DNA of 64,000 nucleotides from the NCBI GenBank assembly GCA_003402345.1, contig QFXH01000011.1, positions 1 through 64,000 of the forward strand. The letters are read 5' to 3'. This document shows, in pieces, positions 9,534 through 18,537 of this stretch (position 1 is its first letter; each line of letters opens with the position of its first letter). The notes under the pieces were generated by a model, which made no database searches, had not been told where the DNA came from, and was given only the letters and a program-made list of their open reading frames with translations. The DNA is from Candidatus Nitrotoga sp. MKT (GTDB taxonomy: Bacteria; Pseudomonadota; Gammaproteobacteria; Burkholderiales; Gallionellaceae). Position numbers and translations under genes: made by a program.

Positions 9534-12113
9534 TTATTTCTTGGTCACGGATTTTTTCGGAGTAGCTGGCTTTTTCGGAGTAGCTGATTTTTTCGGAGCA
9601 GCTGGCTTTTTTGGGGTAGCTGGCTTTTTCGGCGCAGTGGGTTTTTTCTTGGCGGCGGTCTTTTTCAAAGATGGCCCTTTTGCCACACGTTCGGCCAGCA
9701 GCGCCAAACCTTCTTGTAATGTTATTTCTTCCGGGGATACGTCTTTAGGCAGCGTGGCGTTAACCTTCCCATGTCTTACGTAGGGTCCATAACGGCCATT
9801 GCAGACCTCCACCGGTTTTTGGTCATCAGGATGCGCGCCCAGTTCCCGTAATACAGTATTGGAAGTTCTTGCCTCTGCTAATAATGCTACTGCGCGTTCC
9901 AATTGTATGGTGAAAACACTGTCTCCCTTGGGAATGGATTTAAATTTTCCATCATGCCCGACATAAGGGCCGAAGCGTCCAATGTTGACGATAATTTTTT
10001 TTCCGCTTTCGGGGTGGAGTCCCAATTCCTTGGGAAGTTGCAGTAATTGTGTAGCGGCAGCAAGGTCTGCCTGTTCTGGGGATATTTCCTTCGGCCAGGA
10101 AATACGCTTTGGTTTTGTTTTGGAGCCTGCTTCTACTTCACCAAGCTGTACGTAATACCCATAAGGGCCGCGCAACAATAACACCGGCAGGCCACTGGCT
10201 GGATCGCTCCCCAGTTCTTTGCGCGCTTCCCCGGTATCGGCTTCACCAGCGAGGTTGCGTGTGTAGTCGCACTCTGGGTAGGCTGTGCAGCCAATGAAGT
10301 TCCCGCGTTTGCCCAAGCGGGTAGCTAAGGGCTTGCCGCACTTGGGGCATGCTTCGTCAATTAATTCTTGGGTTACATCTTTGCGCTCGATGTTCTTTTT
10401 ATCTTGTATAAGCGCAGTGAAGGGATGCCAGAAATCGTTTAATACTGGAATCCAGTCGCGCTTGCCATCGGAAATTTCATCCAGCTCATCCTCCATTTGC
10501 GCAGTAAATCCGTAATCGACATAGCGCGTAAAATGTTCCGTGAGGAAACGGATAACAACACGTCCAACATCAGTCGGCTTGAATCGTTTTTTGTCCAGCA
10601 TTGCATATTCACGAGCTTGTAGCGTGGAAATGATACTGGCATAAGTTGAGGGACGCCCGATGCCATGCTCTTCTAAAGTTTTTACTAAACTGGCTTCGGA
10701 AAATCGCGGGGGCGGCTGGGTAAAATGCTGCTCACCGTATAGTTTATCAAGAGGAATGGTCTCTCCTTCTTCTAAAGGCGGCAATTTTTTGTTTTCTTCT
10801 TCTTCGCTGTCATCCGTACTTTCTTGGTAGACCGCGATAAAGCCAGGAAATATAAGGGTTTGGCCGCTGGCGCGAAACAGGGTGTCATCCCCGCCGAGGC
10901 GGATATCAAGGCTGACTGTATCGAAACGCGCAGGAGCCATTTGGCAGGCGAGGGTACGCTTCCAGATCATTTCATAGAGCCGCGCTTGATCTATGGTGAG
11001 AAACTCCCGCATGTTCTCTGGCGTGCGTGCAATCGAGGTTGGCCGTATTGCTTCGTGAGCCTCCTGCGCATTTTTGGCTTTACTTTTATAGACCAGTGCC
11101 GCTTTAGGCAAATAGTCCGGTGCAAATTGTGCAGCGATATAACCACGTATTTCCTGCAAGGCTTCCTGTGCCAGCGTGACGGAATCGGTACGCATATAGC
11201 TGATCAGCCCTACAGCTTGACCGCCGATGTCGATCCCTTCATAAAGTTGTTGGGCGATACGCATAGTGCGGTCAGTGGGCATACCTAGTTTGCGTGCTGC
11301 CTCTTGTTGCAGTGTGGAGGTGGTGAATGGTGCAGCGGCATAGCGTTGCTTGGCTTTCTTTTCCACGCGCACTACGCGCGGCGGCAATTTGGCCGCACTG
11401 ATATTGTCAAAAATCTTCTGGTATTCCGCCTCGCTGGCTATACCCAGCTGCTCCAGTTTTTTTCCTTGATATTGAAACAGTTTGGCGGTAAATGGTTGGC
11501 TATTTTTCTGGCTGTCGAGATGCACAGTCCAATATTCCTGTGAGCGGAATGCCTCGATTTCTAATTCGCGTTCTACGATCAGGCGCAATGCCGGGCTTTG
11601 CACGCGTCCGGCAGAAAGCCCGGGGCGTATTTTGCGCCATAGTAGCGGCGACAGATTGAAACCTACCAAGTAATCCAGTGCACGCCGCGCTTGTTGCGCA
11701 TTCACCAAGGGAATGGAAATTTCACGCGGATGTGCCACCGCTTCGCGCACCGCAGACTGGGTAATTTCGTAGAACACTACGCGCTGCATGGATTTGTTTT
11801 TCAAATTGCGCTTGCCTTTGAGCAGCTCAGCGACATGCCAGGCAATGGCTTCCCCCTCACGATCCGGGTCAGGCGCCAGATAGATATTGTCTGCCTGAGC
11901 GGCGGCTTTGGCGATGGCGTCTACATGTTTGCTGTTTCGCGCAATAATTTCGTACTGCATGGCAAAATCATGTTCAGTATCGATCGCCCCTGATTTGGGT
12001 ATTAGGTCGCGCACATGTCCATAGGTCGCCAGTATCTCAAAATCTTTACCCAAATATTTTTTCAGGGTGACGGCTTTGGCCGGGGATTCAACGATTAATA
12101 GATTACTCGCCAT
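9534..12113 (-). CDS. topA: DNA topoisomerase I
   Basis: Type IA topoisomerase, 859 residues, which relaxes negative supercoils. The Toprim domain opens with LLIVESPAKAVTLKKYLG and contains DPDREGEAIAWH. The active-site tyrosine is in ISYMRTDS (about residue 305). LEEHGIGRPSTYASI is the conserved helix after it. A C4 zinc-ribbon CPKCGKPLATRLG...CTAYPECDY begins near residue 587, followed by further C-terminal DNA-binding repeats with FGPYV and YGPYV motifs. The last 45 residues form a Lys/Pro/Ala-rich basic tail. The gene starts 21 bases after smg, and dprA-smg-topA is a common betaproteobacterial order. Confidence 0.97.
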   Translation of the reverse strand: MASNLLIVESPAKAVTLKKYLGKDFEILATYGHVRDLIPKSGAIDTEHDFAMQYEIIARNSKHVDAIAKAAAQADNIYLAPDPDREGEAIAWHVAELLKGKRNLKNKSMQRVVFYEITQSAVREAVAHPREISIPLVNAQQARRALDYLVGFNLSPLLWRKIRPGLSAGRVQSPALRLIVERELEIEAFRSQEYWTVHLDSQKNSQPFTAKLFQYQGKKLEQLGIASEAEYQKIFDNISAAKLPPRVVRVEKKAKQRYAAAPFTTSTLQQEAARKLGMPTDRTMRIAQQLYEGIDIGGQAVGLISYMRTDSVTLAQEALQEIRGYIAAQFAPDYLPKAALVYKSKAKNAQEAHEAIRPTSIARTPENMREFLTIDQARLYEMIWKRTLACQMAPARFDTVSLDIRLGGDDTLFRASGQTLIFPGFIAVYQESTDDSEEEENKKLPPLEEGETIPLDKLYGEQHFTQPPPRFSEASLVKTLEEHGIGRPSTYASIISTLQAREYAMLDKKRFKPTDVGRVVIRFLTEHFTRYVDYGFTAQMEDELDEISDGKRDWIPVLNDFWHPFTALIQDKKNIERKDVTQELIDEACPKCGKPLATRLGKRGNFIGCTAYPECDYTRNLAGEADTGEARKELGSDPASGLPVLLLRGPYGYYVQLGEVEAGSKTKPKRISWPKEISPEQADLAAATQLLQLPKELGLHPESGKKIIVNIGRFGPYVGHDGKFKSIPKGDSVFTIQLERAVALLAEARTSNTVLRELGAHPDDQKPVEVCNGRYGPYVRHGKVNATLPKDVSPEEITLQEGLALLAERVAKGPSLKKTAAKKKPTAPKKPATPKKPAAPKKSATPKKPATPKKSVTKK
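9551..9654 (-). repeat. 18-bp tandem repeat encoding the PKKPAT tail of TopA
   Basis: About six copies of an 18-bp unit (plus strand ctttttcggagtagctgg and variants) encode consecutive PKKPAT or PKKSAT hexapeptides at the TopA C-terminus. The reading frame is preserved across copies because the unit is a multiple of three. Copy number is expected to vary among strains. Confidence 0.85.
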
Positions 12114-12134
12114 GGTGGTATTTAATTTTAATAT

Positions 12135-12590
12135 TTAATGTAAGCGACTGGAGTCAGCCGGAGTAAGCAGGTCTTCGATTATTAAAGGATCCAAGTCTTG
12201 ACGTTGATTCCACAACACCATGAGAACGATGAGCTTGATTTTGTCTAGCGGCAAATTTTCACGGTTCAATGCGACCGCGCGGTCGAGGATCATTTCCCGT
12301 TCCACCGGTGTAATTACTTTATTTTGTTCCCAAAATGTCAGAAAACGACGTACCTCAAAGCTAATGCGCTTGATTTCCAAATCGGCATAAAAACGCTCAC
12401 CGCTATCGTTAATGGTGGACGGGTAGTTTGCTTTGTTTAATTGCTCTAGGCCAGACAGCCAGGCCAGTGCCAGATGAATATCTTCATCTTCGAATCCGGC
12501 GGCGGATAACTTGCGGGATAGCTTGTCGGAATTGGGGTAGCGGCCAGCATGAAAATAACTTTCAAATAAAAACACTAAGATGTCAAACAT
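12135..12590 (-). CDS. smg: Smg protein (DUF494)
   Basis: 151 residues. MFDILVFLFESYFHAG at the N-terminus and LSAAGFEDEDIHLALAWLSG are diagnostic of the Smg/DUF494 family, whose function is not known. The gene lies between dprA and topA, its conserved neighbourhood in proteobacteria. About 260 AT-rich bases separate it from dprA (12591-12849). I see no gene or clear terminator there, so smg may have its own promoter. Confidence 0.9.
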   Translation of the reverse strand: MFDILVFLFESYFHAGRYPNSDKLSRKLSAAGFEDEDIHLALAWLSGLEQLNKANYPSTINDSGERFYADLEIKRISFEVRRFLTFWEQNKVITPVEREMILDRAVALNRENLPLDKIKLIVLMVLWNQRQDLDPLIIEDLLTPADSSRLH

Positions 12591-12849
12591 AATGCCCCGA
12601 TAAAAAAATTGATTAGTAGATGATTGTTAAACTTAGGCGTAATTAAACTAAGAGTAAGGGATTATGGATAATTATAGTTTTTTCTTCTCCTGTGACAGGT
12701 GTTGTTCACTAGGAATTTGTCGGATTTCTCTCGTAATTTATTGATTAAATTGATGCGACCGTTATTTAATATAATAAATTAAACACAATATGTTAATCCT
12801 GTAAAAAATTCAAAATTTGACAATCATGCTAGGCATGGGCATCACAAGT

Positions 12850-13917
12850 TTAATTGATACGCTGGTAAAACCCTCCTGGTAAAGTTGCGATATCGCCATC
12901 CAGTTCTAGTTGTAACAGGATGGCGGATAGCTCTCCAATCGTCAAGCCACTACGCTGGCTTAAGCTGTCCATATCTACCGGATCAAAACCTAAATGTGTT
13001 AATAAAGGGTGTTCTTTGGGTACGGAAGATTGCAGGGCTGTGTTGGTAGAGAAATGTCCCAGCTCCTCTAAAATGTCTTGCGCGCACTCTACCAGTTTAG
13101 CGCCCTGCTTGATCAAATGGTGGCATCCTTTTGTTTGTGGGGCGTGGATGGAGCCGGGAATGGCGAAAACGTCACGTCCTTGTTCCAATGCCATACGGGC
13201 GGTAATCAGTGAGCCGCTTTGCAGAGAGGCTTCGACTACTAAACACCCTAAACTAAGGCCGCTAATAATGCGATTGCGGCGCGGAAAATTTGCCGCTAGT
13301 GGTGGAGTGCCTAATGAAAACTCGGAAACCAATGCGCCTTCCTGCGCTAATAGGTGCGCCAGTTGGCGGTTGGCGGCAGGGTAAACTTTGTCCAGCCCTG
13401 TGCCAACGATACCTATGCTGGAACCGTACTCGCGCAACCCTCCGCGATGTGCTGCGGCGTCTATGCCATGCGCCATGCCACTGACAATGCACAACCCAGC
13501 AGCGCTCGCTGCTTGAGCAAAAGCCTCCGCATTGCCCAGCCCTTGTGGGGTGGCATTACGGCTGCCAACGACGGCGAGTGCCGGGTGGTTAAGCAATTCG
13601 AGCCGTCCTTTTACATACAGCAGTAGTGGTGGGTCGGAAATGTTAAGCAGAGCTTGGGGATAGTCAGGGTCTGCCAGCGTGACAATATGGTTATGTGGGT
13701 CAGCCAGCCAACTGGCAATGGGTGCTAATGTTGCTTCGTCCCAACCTTGAGTGATAGTTGCGGCAATGGCTGGCTGAACGACTTGCTGGAGAGTCTGCAA
13801 CGGTGTGGCGAAGATTTGGGCGGGAGTACCGAAAGCTTGTAACAGACGGTGCAAACCTCCATTGCCTAAACCAGGTATCTGGTTTAAGGCAAGCCATGAC
13901 GCAAGTTCAGCGTCCAT
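12850..13917 (-). CDS. dprA: DNA-processing protein DprA
   Basis: DprA binds incoming single-stranded DNA and loads RecA during natural transformation. The 355 residues show the Rossmann-like core: AVVGSRNATPQGLGNAEAFA, IVSGMAHGIDAAAHRG, GTGLDKVYPAANRQLA, FPRRNRIISGLSLG and SGSLITARMALEQGRDVFA. A winged-helix-like C-terminal domain ends at the stop (LGFDPVDMDSLSQRSGL). The gene begins 11 bases after the LysM gene, so the two are probably cotranscribed. Confidence 0.95.
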   Translation of the reverse strand: MDAELASWLALNQIPGLGNGGLHRLLQAFGTPAQIFATPLQTLQQVVQPAIAATITQGWDEATLAPIASWLADPHNHIVTLADPDYPQALLNISDPPLLLYVKGRLELLNHPALAVVGSRNATPQGLGNAEAFAQAASAAGLCIVSGMAHGIDAAAHRGGLREYGSSIGIVGTGLDKVYPAANRQLAHLLAQEGALVSEFSLGTPPLAANFPRRNRIISGLSLGCLVVEASLQSGSLITARMALEQGRDVFAIPGSIHAPQTKGCHHLIKQGAKLVECAQDILEELGHFSTNTALQSSVPKEHPLLTHLGFDPVDMDSLSQRSGLTIGELSAILLQLELDGDIATLPGGFYQRIN

Positions 13918-13928
13918 AGGTTGGGGAA

Positions 13929-14969
13929 TCAGGGTGTTAGCGCGCTATCCAACAATTGCACAGGCAGTTGGGTTCGCATCACTAGAGCGTAGGCTACTTT
14001 ATCAAAAGTACGGAATACAAATAACAGGCCATAACGTACATCCGGCAGGATGAAGGTTTCCCCTTTTTCCTTTACCACATCTCCCTTGCGATATAGCGCC
14101 AATACATGGCCATTTTCCAGGCCATCACGAAGCCCTTTGTTGAGGGTTACGATAGAATGTTGGCCCGCTTGGGAAACGCCCATGTAAATAGAAATCACGC
14201 GTGCCGCAATTTGGCCGTCTGGAACGCGGGGTATATAGCTTCCGGCAAACCCACTGGAAGCTTGGATAAGTCGATCCCCTTTGTTAATTTCCTTAAGTGC
14301 CTTGGTGATCTTAAGCGTACTGATATCGGCGAACTTTTCGACTTCTGCATCACCCAAATAAACCGCCTCGTATCCCAGCACTTCTTCGTTATCCGGGTCA
14401 AGCAATGCTTTGCCCGGGCGGTAAATTTGCCACAGTACCCCGTGGTCTTTGGACAGGCCGTTAGCGTATGCTATATCTCCGCTGCCCAAAAGGACGCGTT
14501 TTTCGTGGGTGCCAACGATGGCTGGTGCTTTAGCTAGCAAATCTTTCTCAATTATGAGTGGCCTGCTTAGGAAAGGCTCGATGGCACTCGCTGGAATACT
14601 GGAGATTGCGTTGTGTGCATTGTTTTGCACGTGTACCTGGGGGGAAATTTTTACACTGTCTGATTTGCCCGCTTCGGCTGTTTCTTCGACTTTTTTAATT
14701 TTACCGATGTGCAGTGTACCGTTTGCACGATCCAAATGAACCACGTCACCGGGATAAATCCAGTGTGGATTTTTAATGGTGTCTTTGTTCAAACCCCAGA
14801 TTTGTGGCCATTGCCATGGATCCTTGAAAAACTTGGCGGAGATGTCCCACAGCGTGTCTCCTTTCACCACAATATGGCTATCCGGTGCATTGTCATGGAT
14901 TTTAACCGTGTCAGCGAAGGCGAAGGTGGGTAATAAACAGCAAATCAGCGATATAATAATCTTATGCAT
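13929..14969 (-). CDS. Exported LysM peptidoglycan-binding protein
   Basis: 346 residues. The signal peptide MHKIIISLICCLLPTFAFA is followed by a LysM domain at about residues 33-80 (HIVVKGDTLWDISAKFFKDP, WGLNKDTIKNPHWIYPGD). The remainder is a conserved but uncharacterised C-terminal region found in proteins encoded next to dprA in betaproteobacteria. It is probably periplasmic and binds glycan. A GGAG about 6 bases before the ATG supports the start. It diverges from def across about 135 bases that must carry both promoters. Confidence 0.85.
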   Translation of the reverse strand: MHKIIISLICCLLPTFAFADTVKIHDNAPDSHIVVKGDTLWDISAKFFKDPWQWPQIWGLNKDTIKNPHWIYPGDVVHLDRANGTLHIGKIKKVEETAEAGKSDSVKISPQVHVQNNAHNAISSIPASAIEPFLSRPLIIEKDLLAKAPAIVGTHEKRVLLGSGDIAYANGLSKDHGVLWQIYRPGKALLDPDNEEVLGYEAVYLGDAEVEKFADISTLKITKALKEINKGDRLIQASSGFAGSYIPRVPDGQIAARVISIYMGVSQAGQHSIVTLNKGLRDGLENGHVLALYRKGDVVKEKGETFILPDVRYGLLFVFRTFDKVAYALVMRTQLPVQLLDSALTP

Positions 14970-15105
14970 GAAAACTCCATTTTGCGTGGAAACCCAGTTT
15001 TAGAAGCCAGACTGAGGACAACAAATATTGCAAGATATTCATGCAATAGGCTTTAAATTCTGCCCCTAGTTATTTAAATTAGCAAGCATTGATGGCAATT
15101 CTACT

Positions 15106-15609
15106 ATGGCAATTCTACAAATATTGCAATATCCGGATGAGCGGTTACATACCGTCGCAGTTCCAGTACCTGCGGTAACTGCGGCTACCCGCAAGCTGGC
15201 CTCTGATATGGCCGAAACAATGTATGCTGCACCGGGAGTGGGGCTGGCCGCGACTCAGGTGAATGTACATCAACAGATCGTTGTGATGGACATTTCTGAG
15301 ACCCAGGATCAGTTGTTAGTGTTCGTTAATCCGGAAATTATTGCCAGCAGTGGTGAGAGCATATGTGAGGAGGGCTGTTTGTCGGTTCCTGGAGTATATG
15401 AAAAAATACGCCGCGCCGAACATGTCGCCGTGCGCGCACTAAATATACAAGGTGAATCTTTTACGCTTGAAGCGGACGGGTTGCTGGCGATCTGTATTCA
15501 ACATGAGATGGACCATCTTAAGGGCAAGGTGTTTGTTGAGTATCTTTCGCCGCTCAAACAGTCCCGTCTTCGGACCAAGCTTAAGAAACATCGCCGTGAA
15601 ACGATGTAG
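15106..15609 (+). CDS. def: Peptide deformylase
   Basis: Removes the N-formyl group from nascent proteins. The 167 residues carry all three motifs: [10 protein letters not shown] (GxGxAAxQ), EEGCLSVPG (EGCLS) and the metal-binding HEMDH near residue 136. The ATG at 15106 is preceded by a near-perfect 14-bp tandem copy of itself (ATGGCAATTCTACT, 15092-15105), whose ATG is out of frame. No strong Shine-Dalgarno is visible. It is followed by fmt, as in most bacteria. Confidence 0.95.
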   Translation: MAILQILQYPDERLHTVAVPVPAVTAATRKLASDMAETMYAAPGVGLAATQVNVHQQIVVMDISETQDQLLVFVNPEIIASSGESICEEGCLSVPGVYEKIRRAEHVAVRALNIQGESFTLEADGLLAICIQHEMDHLKGKVFVEYLSPLKQSRLRTKLKKHRRETM

Positions 15610-15691
15610 ATGTTTCAAGGATGTGTCTTGCTTAAGCTTTTGTGTAGAGTCTGCCTTGAATGAAAGTCGTCATTAATTTAAAGGTGTCCTG

Positions 15692-16642
15692 ATAATCAAC
15701 TCTTCCCTAAAGATCATTTTTGCGGGCACTCCAGACTTCGCCGCCACCGCACTGGAGGCGTTACTGGTACAGCAATTTGCTGTGGTTGCGGTGTTGACCC
15801 AGCCCGACAGGCCCGCTGGCCGGGGTATGCGGCTCACAGCCAGCCCAGTTAAGCAACTTGCCTTAGCGCGTAGCTTGCCTCTGTTACAGCCTGCTTCATT
15901 AAAATCTGTTGATGTGCAACAAGAGCTTGCCAATTATGCGGCGGATGTAATGGTAGTGGCGGCTTATGGGCTAATCCTGCCATCAGCGCTACTACAATTG
16001 CCACGCTACGGCTGCCTGAATATTCACGCTTCACTATTACCGCGCTGGCGCGGTGCGGCACCTATTCAGCGCGCTATTTTGGCGGGTGATGACAAAACCG
16101 GTGTCACCATTATGCAAATGGACGCTGGGCTCGATACGGGCGACATGTTGCTTAAAAAATCCTGTTCGATCACTGCGCGTGACACCACGCAAACATTGCA
16201 TGACAAATTGGCGAAGCTGGGTGCTGAAGCTATCGTCGAGACATTGTGCCTGCTAGAGCAAGGGCAATTAAAGCCAGTGCCGCAAAATGCGGCCGAAGCG
16301 ACGTATGCAGCAAAACTCAGTAAAACAGAAGCGCTCATTGACTGGTCAGAAGATGCCACGCAGATCATTCGTGCGGTACATGCTTATAACCCTTTTCCTA
16401 TCGCATATACCATTCTTAATGGAGTACCTGTCAAAATTTGGCAGGCTAGTGTGCGCGACGGGGCTGAAGGTGAAGCGGGAGCCGTGCTGGCTATAGAAAA
16501 AAACGGCATTATTGTGGCATGTGGCCAAGGGGCATTATGCCTTGAAGTATTGCAGCGCCAGAATGCCAAGGCATTGCCTGCGATGCAATTTATGCAAGGA
16601 TTTACAGTGCATCCTGGCGACCGTTGTACTTCACTCCCCTGA
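15692..16642 (+). CDS. fmt: Methionyl-tRNA formyltransferase, apparently with a non-canonical start codon
   Basis: Formylates initiator Met-tRNA. KIIFAGTPDFAATALEALL at the N-terminus, TQPDRPAGRGM, the LNIHASLLPRWRGAAPIQRA catalytic block and MDAGLDTGDMLL are diagnostic. The frame is open from a TAA near 15674, but no ATG, GTG or TTG occurs before KIIF. The first canonical start, GTG 15782, would delete the essential N-terminal strand. An AAGGTG at 15681-15686 places ATA (15692) or ATC (15695) at a workable distance. I give 15692 as the working start, yielding 316 residues, close to the family length of about 310. rsmB follows immediately. Confidence 0.9.
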   Translation: MINSSLKIIFAGTPDFAATALEALLVQQFAVVAVLTQPDRPAGRGMRLTASPVKQLALARSLPLLQPASLKSVDVQQELANYAADVMVVAAYGLILPSALLQLPRYGCLNIHASLLPRWRGAAPIQRAILAGDDKTGVTIMQMDAGLDTGDMLLKKSCSITARDTTQTLHDKLAKLGAEAIVETLCLLEQGQLKPVPQNAAEATYAAKLSKTEALIDWSEDATQIIRAVHAYNPFPIAYTILNGVPVKIWQASVRDGAEGEAGAVLAIEKNGIIVACGQGALCLEVLQRQNAKALPAMQFMQGFTVHPGDRCTSLP

Positions 16643-16643
16643 T

Positions 16644-17930
16644 ATGCATACCGCACAACGGGGTGCCAGCCAAGTTGTCTGCCAAGTGTTGGCTGGACGT
16701 AACTTAAGCCAAACATTGAGTGCTGCTTTGCAGGCTACACCTGGGCAAATTATGCCTGAATTGACACCACACCAACGTGGTGCGCTACAGGATTTGAGTT
16801 ATGGAACGCTGCGTTTTTACGGGCAGTTAGCGCGCGTGTTGGATCAACTGTTGTATAAACCGGTGCAGGATTCGCAATTACGTTGCTTATTATTAGTGGC
16901 TTTGTATCAACTGCTGTATACCAAAGCTGCGCCCCATGCGGTGGTAGATCATGCCGTACGCGCTGTGCGAAAGTGCAATGCAGCAGCTGGAGGATTGGCA
17001 AATGCGGTATTGCGCAATTTTTTGCGCAACCGCGAGGCCTTACTTGCAGCCGCGTCCACGAGCGAGGAGGGTCGCTATGCTTATCCGCAATGGTGGATAA
17101 GTGCAGTCCAGGCGCAGTATGGAATGCATTCGGGGGCTATTTTGCTAGCGGGTAACCAGCATCCGCCCATGACACTGCGTGTGAATTGTCGACGTATGAG
17201 CGCAGCGGATTATCTGGCATTGCTTGCGCAGCATGATATTCAGGCCCGCTTGATCGGGCCAGATGCTGTGCTGTTGAAAACGCCTCTCCCGGTAAATAAG
17301 TTACCAGGATTTTGCGATGGTTTAGTGTCAGTGCAGGACGCCGGTGCGCAATACGCAGCACGCTTGTTGGACGCGCAAGACGGTATGCGAGTGCTTGATG
17401 CGTGCGCTGCACCGGGCGGGAAAAGCACCCACCTACTGGAGCTAGCGCAATTGGATCTGCTCGCTTTAGACAATAATGCGCAACGCTTGGAACGGGTACG
17501 TGAAAACTTGCAACGTCTGCAATTACATGCACAGTTGCAAAATGGTGATGCGGCACAACCCGATAGCTGGTGGGATGGCAAACCATTCCATCGAATTTTG
17601 GCCGATGTACCTTGCTCCGCCTCTGGCGTGGTGCGGCGCCATCCCGATATAAAATGGCTGCGTCGTCCGGGCGATATCAATGGATTCGGGCAACAACAGT
17701 TGCATATTCTTTGCGCACTGTGGCGGTTACTGGAAAAAAACGGAAAGCTGCTATATGTAACCTGCTCCATTTTTGCGCGGGAAAACCAGCAAGTTATTAA
17801 TGAGTTTTTAAATCAGCATGATGATGGCAAGCAATTGCCACTGTCTATGCCCAATTTAAATGAAGGTCAAATTTTCCCGGATGACCAGCACGATGGTTTC
17901 TTTTATGCATTACTGCAAAAGCACGCATAG
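16644..17930 (+). CDS. rsmB: 16S rRNA (cytosine-967-C5) methyltransferase
   Basis: 428 residues. The N-terminal NusB-like RNA-binding domain (about 1-140) includes LSYGTLRFYGQLARVLDQLL and the block VDHAVRAVRKC...GLANAVLRNFLRN. The C-terminal methyltransferase domain has DACAAPGGKSTHLLELA, ADVPCSASGVVRRHPDIKW and the catalytic-cysteine motif VTCSIFARENQQV. I chose the ATG at 16644, one base after the fmt stop, over the longer frame that runs antisense-free through fmt. Its 3' end overlaps the start of the DUF4390 gene. Confidence 0.95.
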   Translation: MHTAQRGASQVVCQVLAGRNLSQTLSAALQATPGQIMPELTPHQRGALQDLSYGTLRFYGQLARVLDQLLYKPVQDSQLRCLLLVALYQLLYTKAAPHAVVDHAVRAVRKCNAAAGGLANAVLRNFLRNREALLAAASTSEEGRYAYPQWWISAVQAQYGMHSGAILLAGNQHPPMTLRVNCRRMSAADYLALLAQHDIQARLIGPDAVLLKTPLPVNKLPGFCDGLVSVQDAGAQYAARLLDAQDGMRVLDACAAPGGKSTHLLELAQLDLLALDNNAQRLERVRENLQRLQLHAQLQNGDAAQPDSWWDGKPFHRILADVPCSASGVVRRHPDIKWLRRPGDINGFGQQQLHILCALWRLLEKNGKLLYVTCSIFARENQQVINEFLNQHDDGKQLPLSMPNLNEGQIFPDDQHDGFFYALLQKHA

Positions 17931-18534
17931 CCTAGCGCGATCGCTGGCCGTGCTGCTGGCATTATGGTTAAGTATTTCGGTCGTCTGTGCCGAGGGCATC
18001 ACAGTGCGAAAAACGGAGGTGCGGTTTTCTGACGGCAGCTACCAGCTTTCGGCTGATTTCGACATTGGCTTAAATTTTGTTGTAGATCAAGCGCTAACGC
18101 GCGGTGTTCCGTTGTATTTTATTACCGAGTTTACCCTGACCCGTTCGCGTTGGTACTGGCTAGACGAAGTTATCGTAAAAAATGAACAAACTGCCAAATT
18201 ATCTTACAACAAACTGACGCGCCAATACCGCATTACGCGTGGCTCGTTGTTTCAAAATTTCACTAGTCTGGGCGATGCACTGCGTATTATCAGTCATCAG
18301 TCCGCTGCGCCTATTGATGCTACGCTGCTCCAGAATAACGACAATTATATGGCAGCGTTATTACTTCAAAAGGGGGATTACATTGCCGCTACGCGAATGC
18401 GCCTGGATGTAACGCAATTGCCCAAACCGCTGCAAGTCAATGCTTTGGCAACACAAGATTGGAACTTTGATTCCAATTGGTATCGCTGGATAGTGCGCCC
18501 CACCGTATCTGCTGCAGACCGCGAAAATGAGTAG
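17893..18534 (+). CDS. DUF4390 exported protein
   Basis: About 213 residues. A hydrophobic signal segment (LARSLAVLLALWLSISVVCA) is followed by the DUF4390 region: VRFSDGSYQLSADFDIGLN, VPLYFITEFTLTRSRWYWLD and YNKLTRQYRITRGSL. The function is unknown. The family is found almost always just upstream of the NtrY-like kinase, as here. The start overlaps the rsmB 3' end. ATGs at 17881, 17893 and 17905 all lie in frame, and 17893 has a GGATGA upstream. It ends three bases before the kinase start. Confidence 0.8.
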   Translation: MVSFMHYCKSTHSLARSLAVLLALWLSISVVCAEGITVRKTEVRFSDGSYQLSADFDIGLNFVVDQALTRGVPLYFITEFTLTRSRWYWLDEVIVKNEQTAKLSYNKLTRQYRITRGSLFQNFTSLGDALRIISHQSAAPIDATLLQNNDNYMAALLLQKGDYIAATRMRLDVTQLPKPLQVNALATQDWNFDSNWYRWIVRPTVSAADRENE

Positions 18535-18537
18535 GCA

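Noticed and set aside
9541-9660. CRISPR-like spacing of repeats
   Set aside because: Units are contiguous without spacers and encode PKKPAT in topA. No CRISPR array or cas gene was found in the window.
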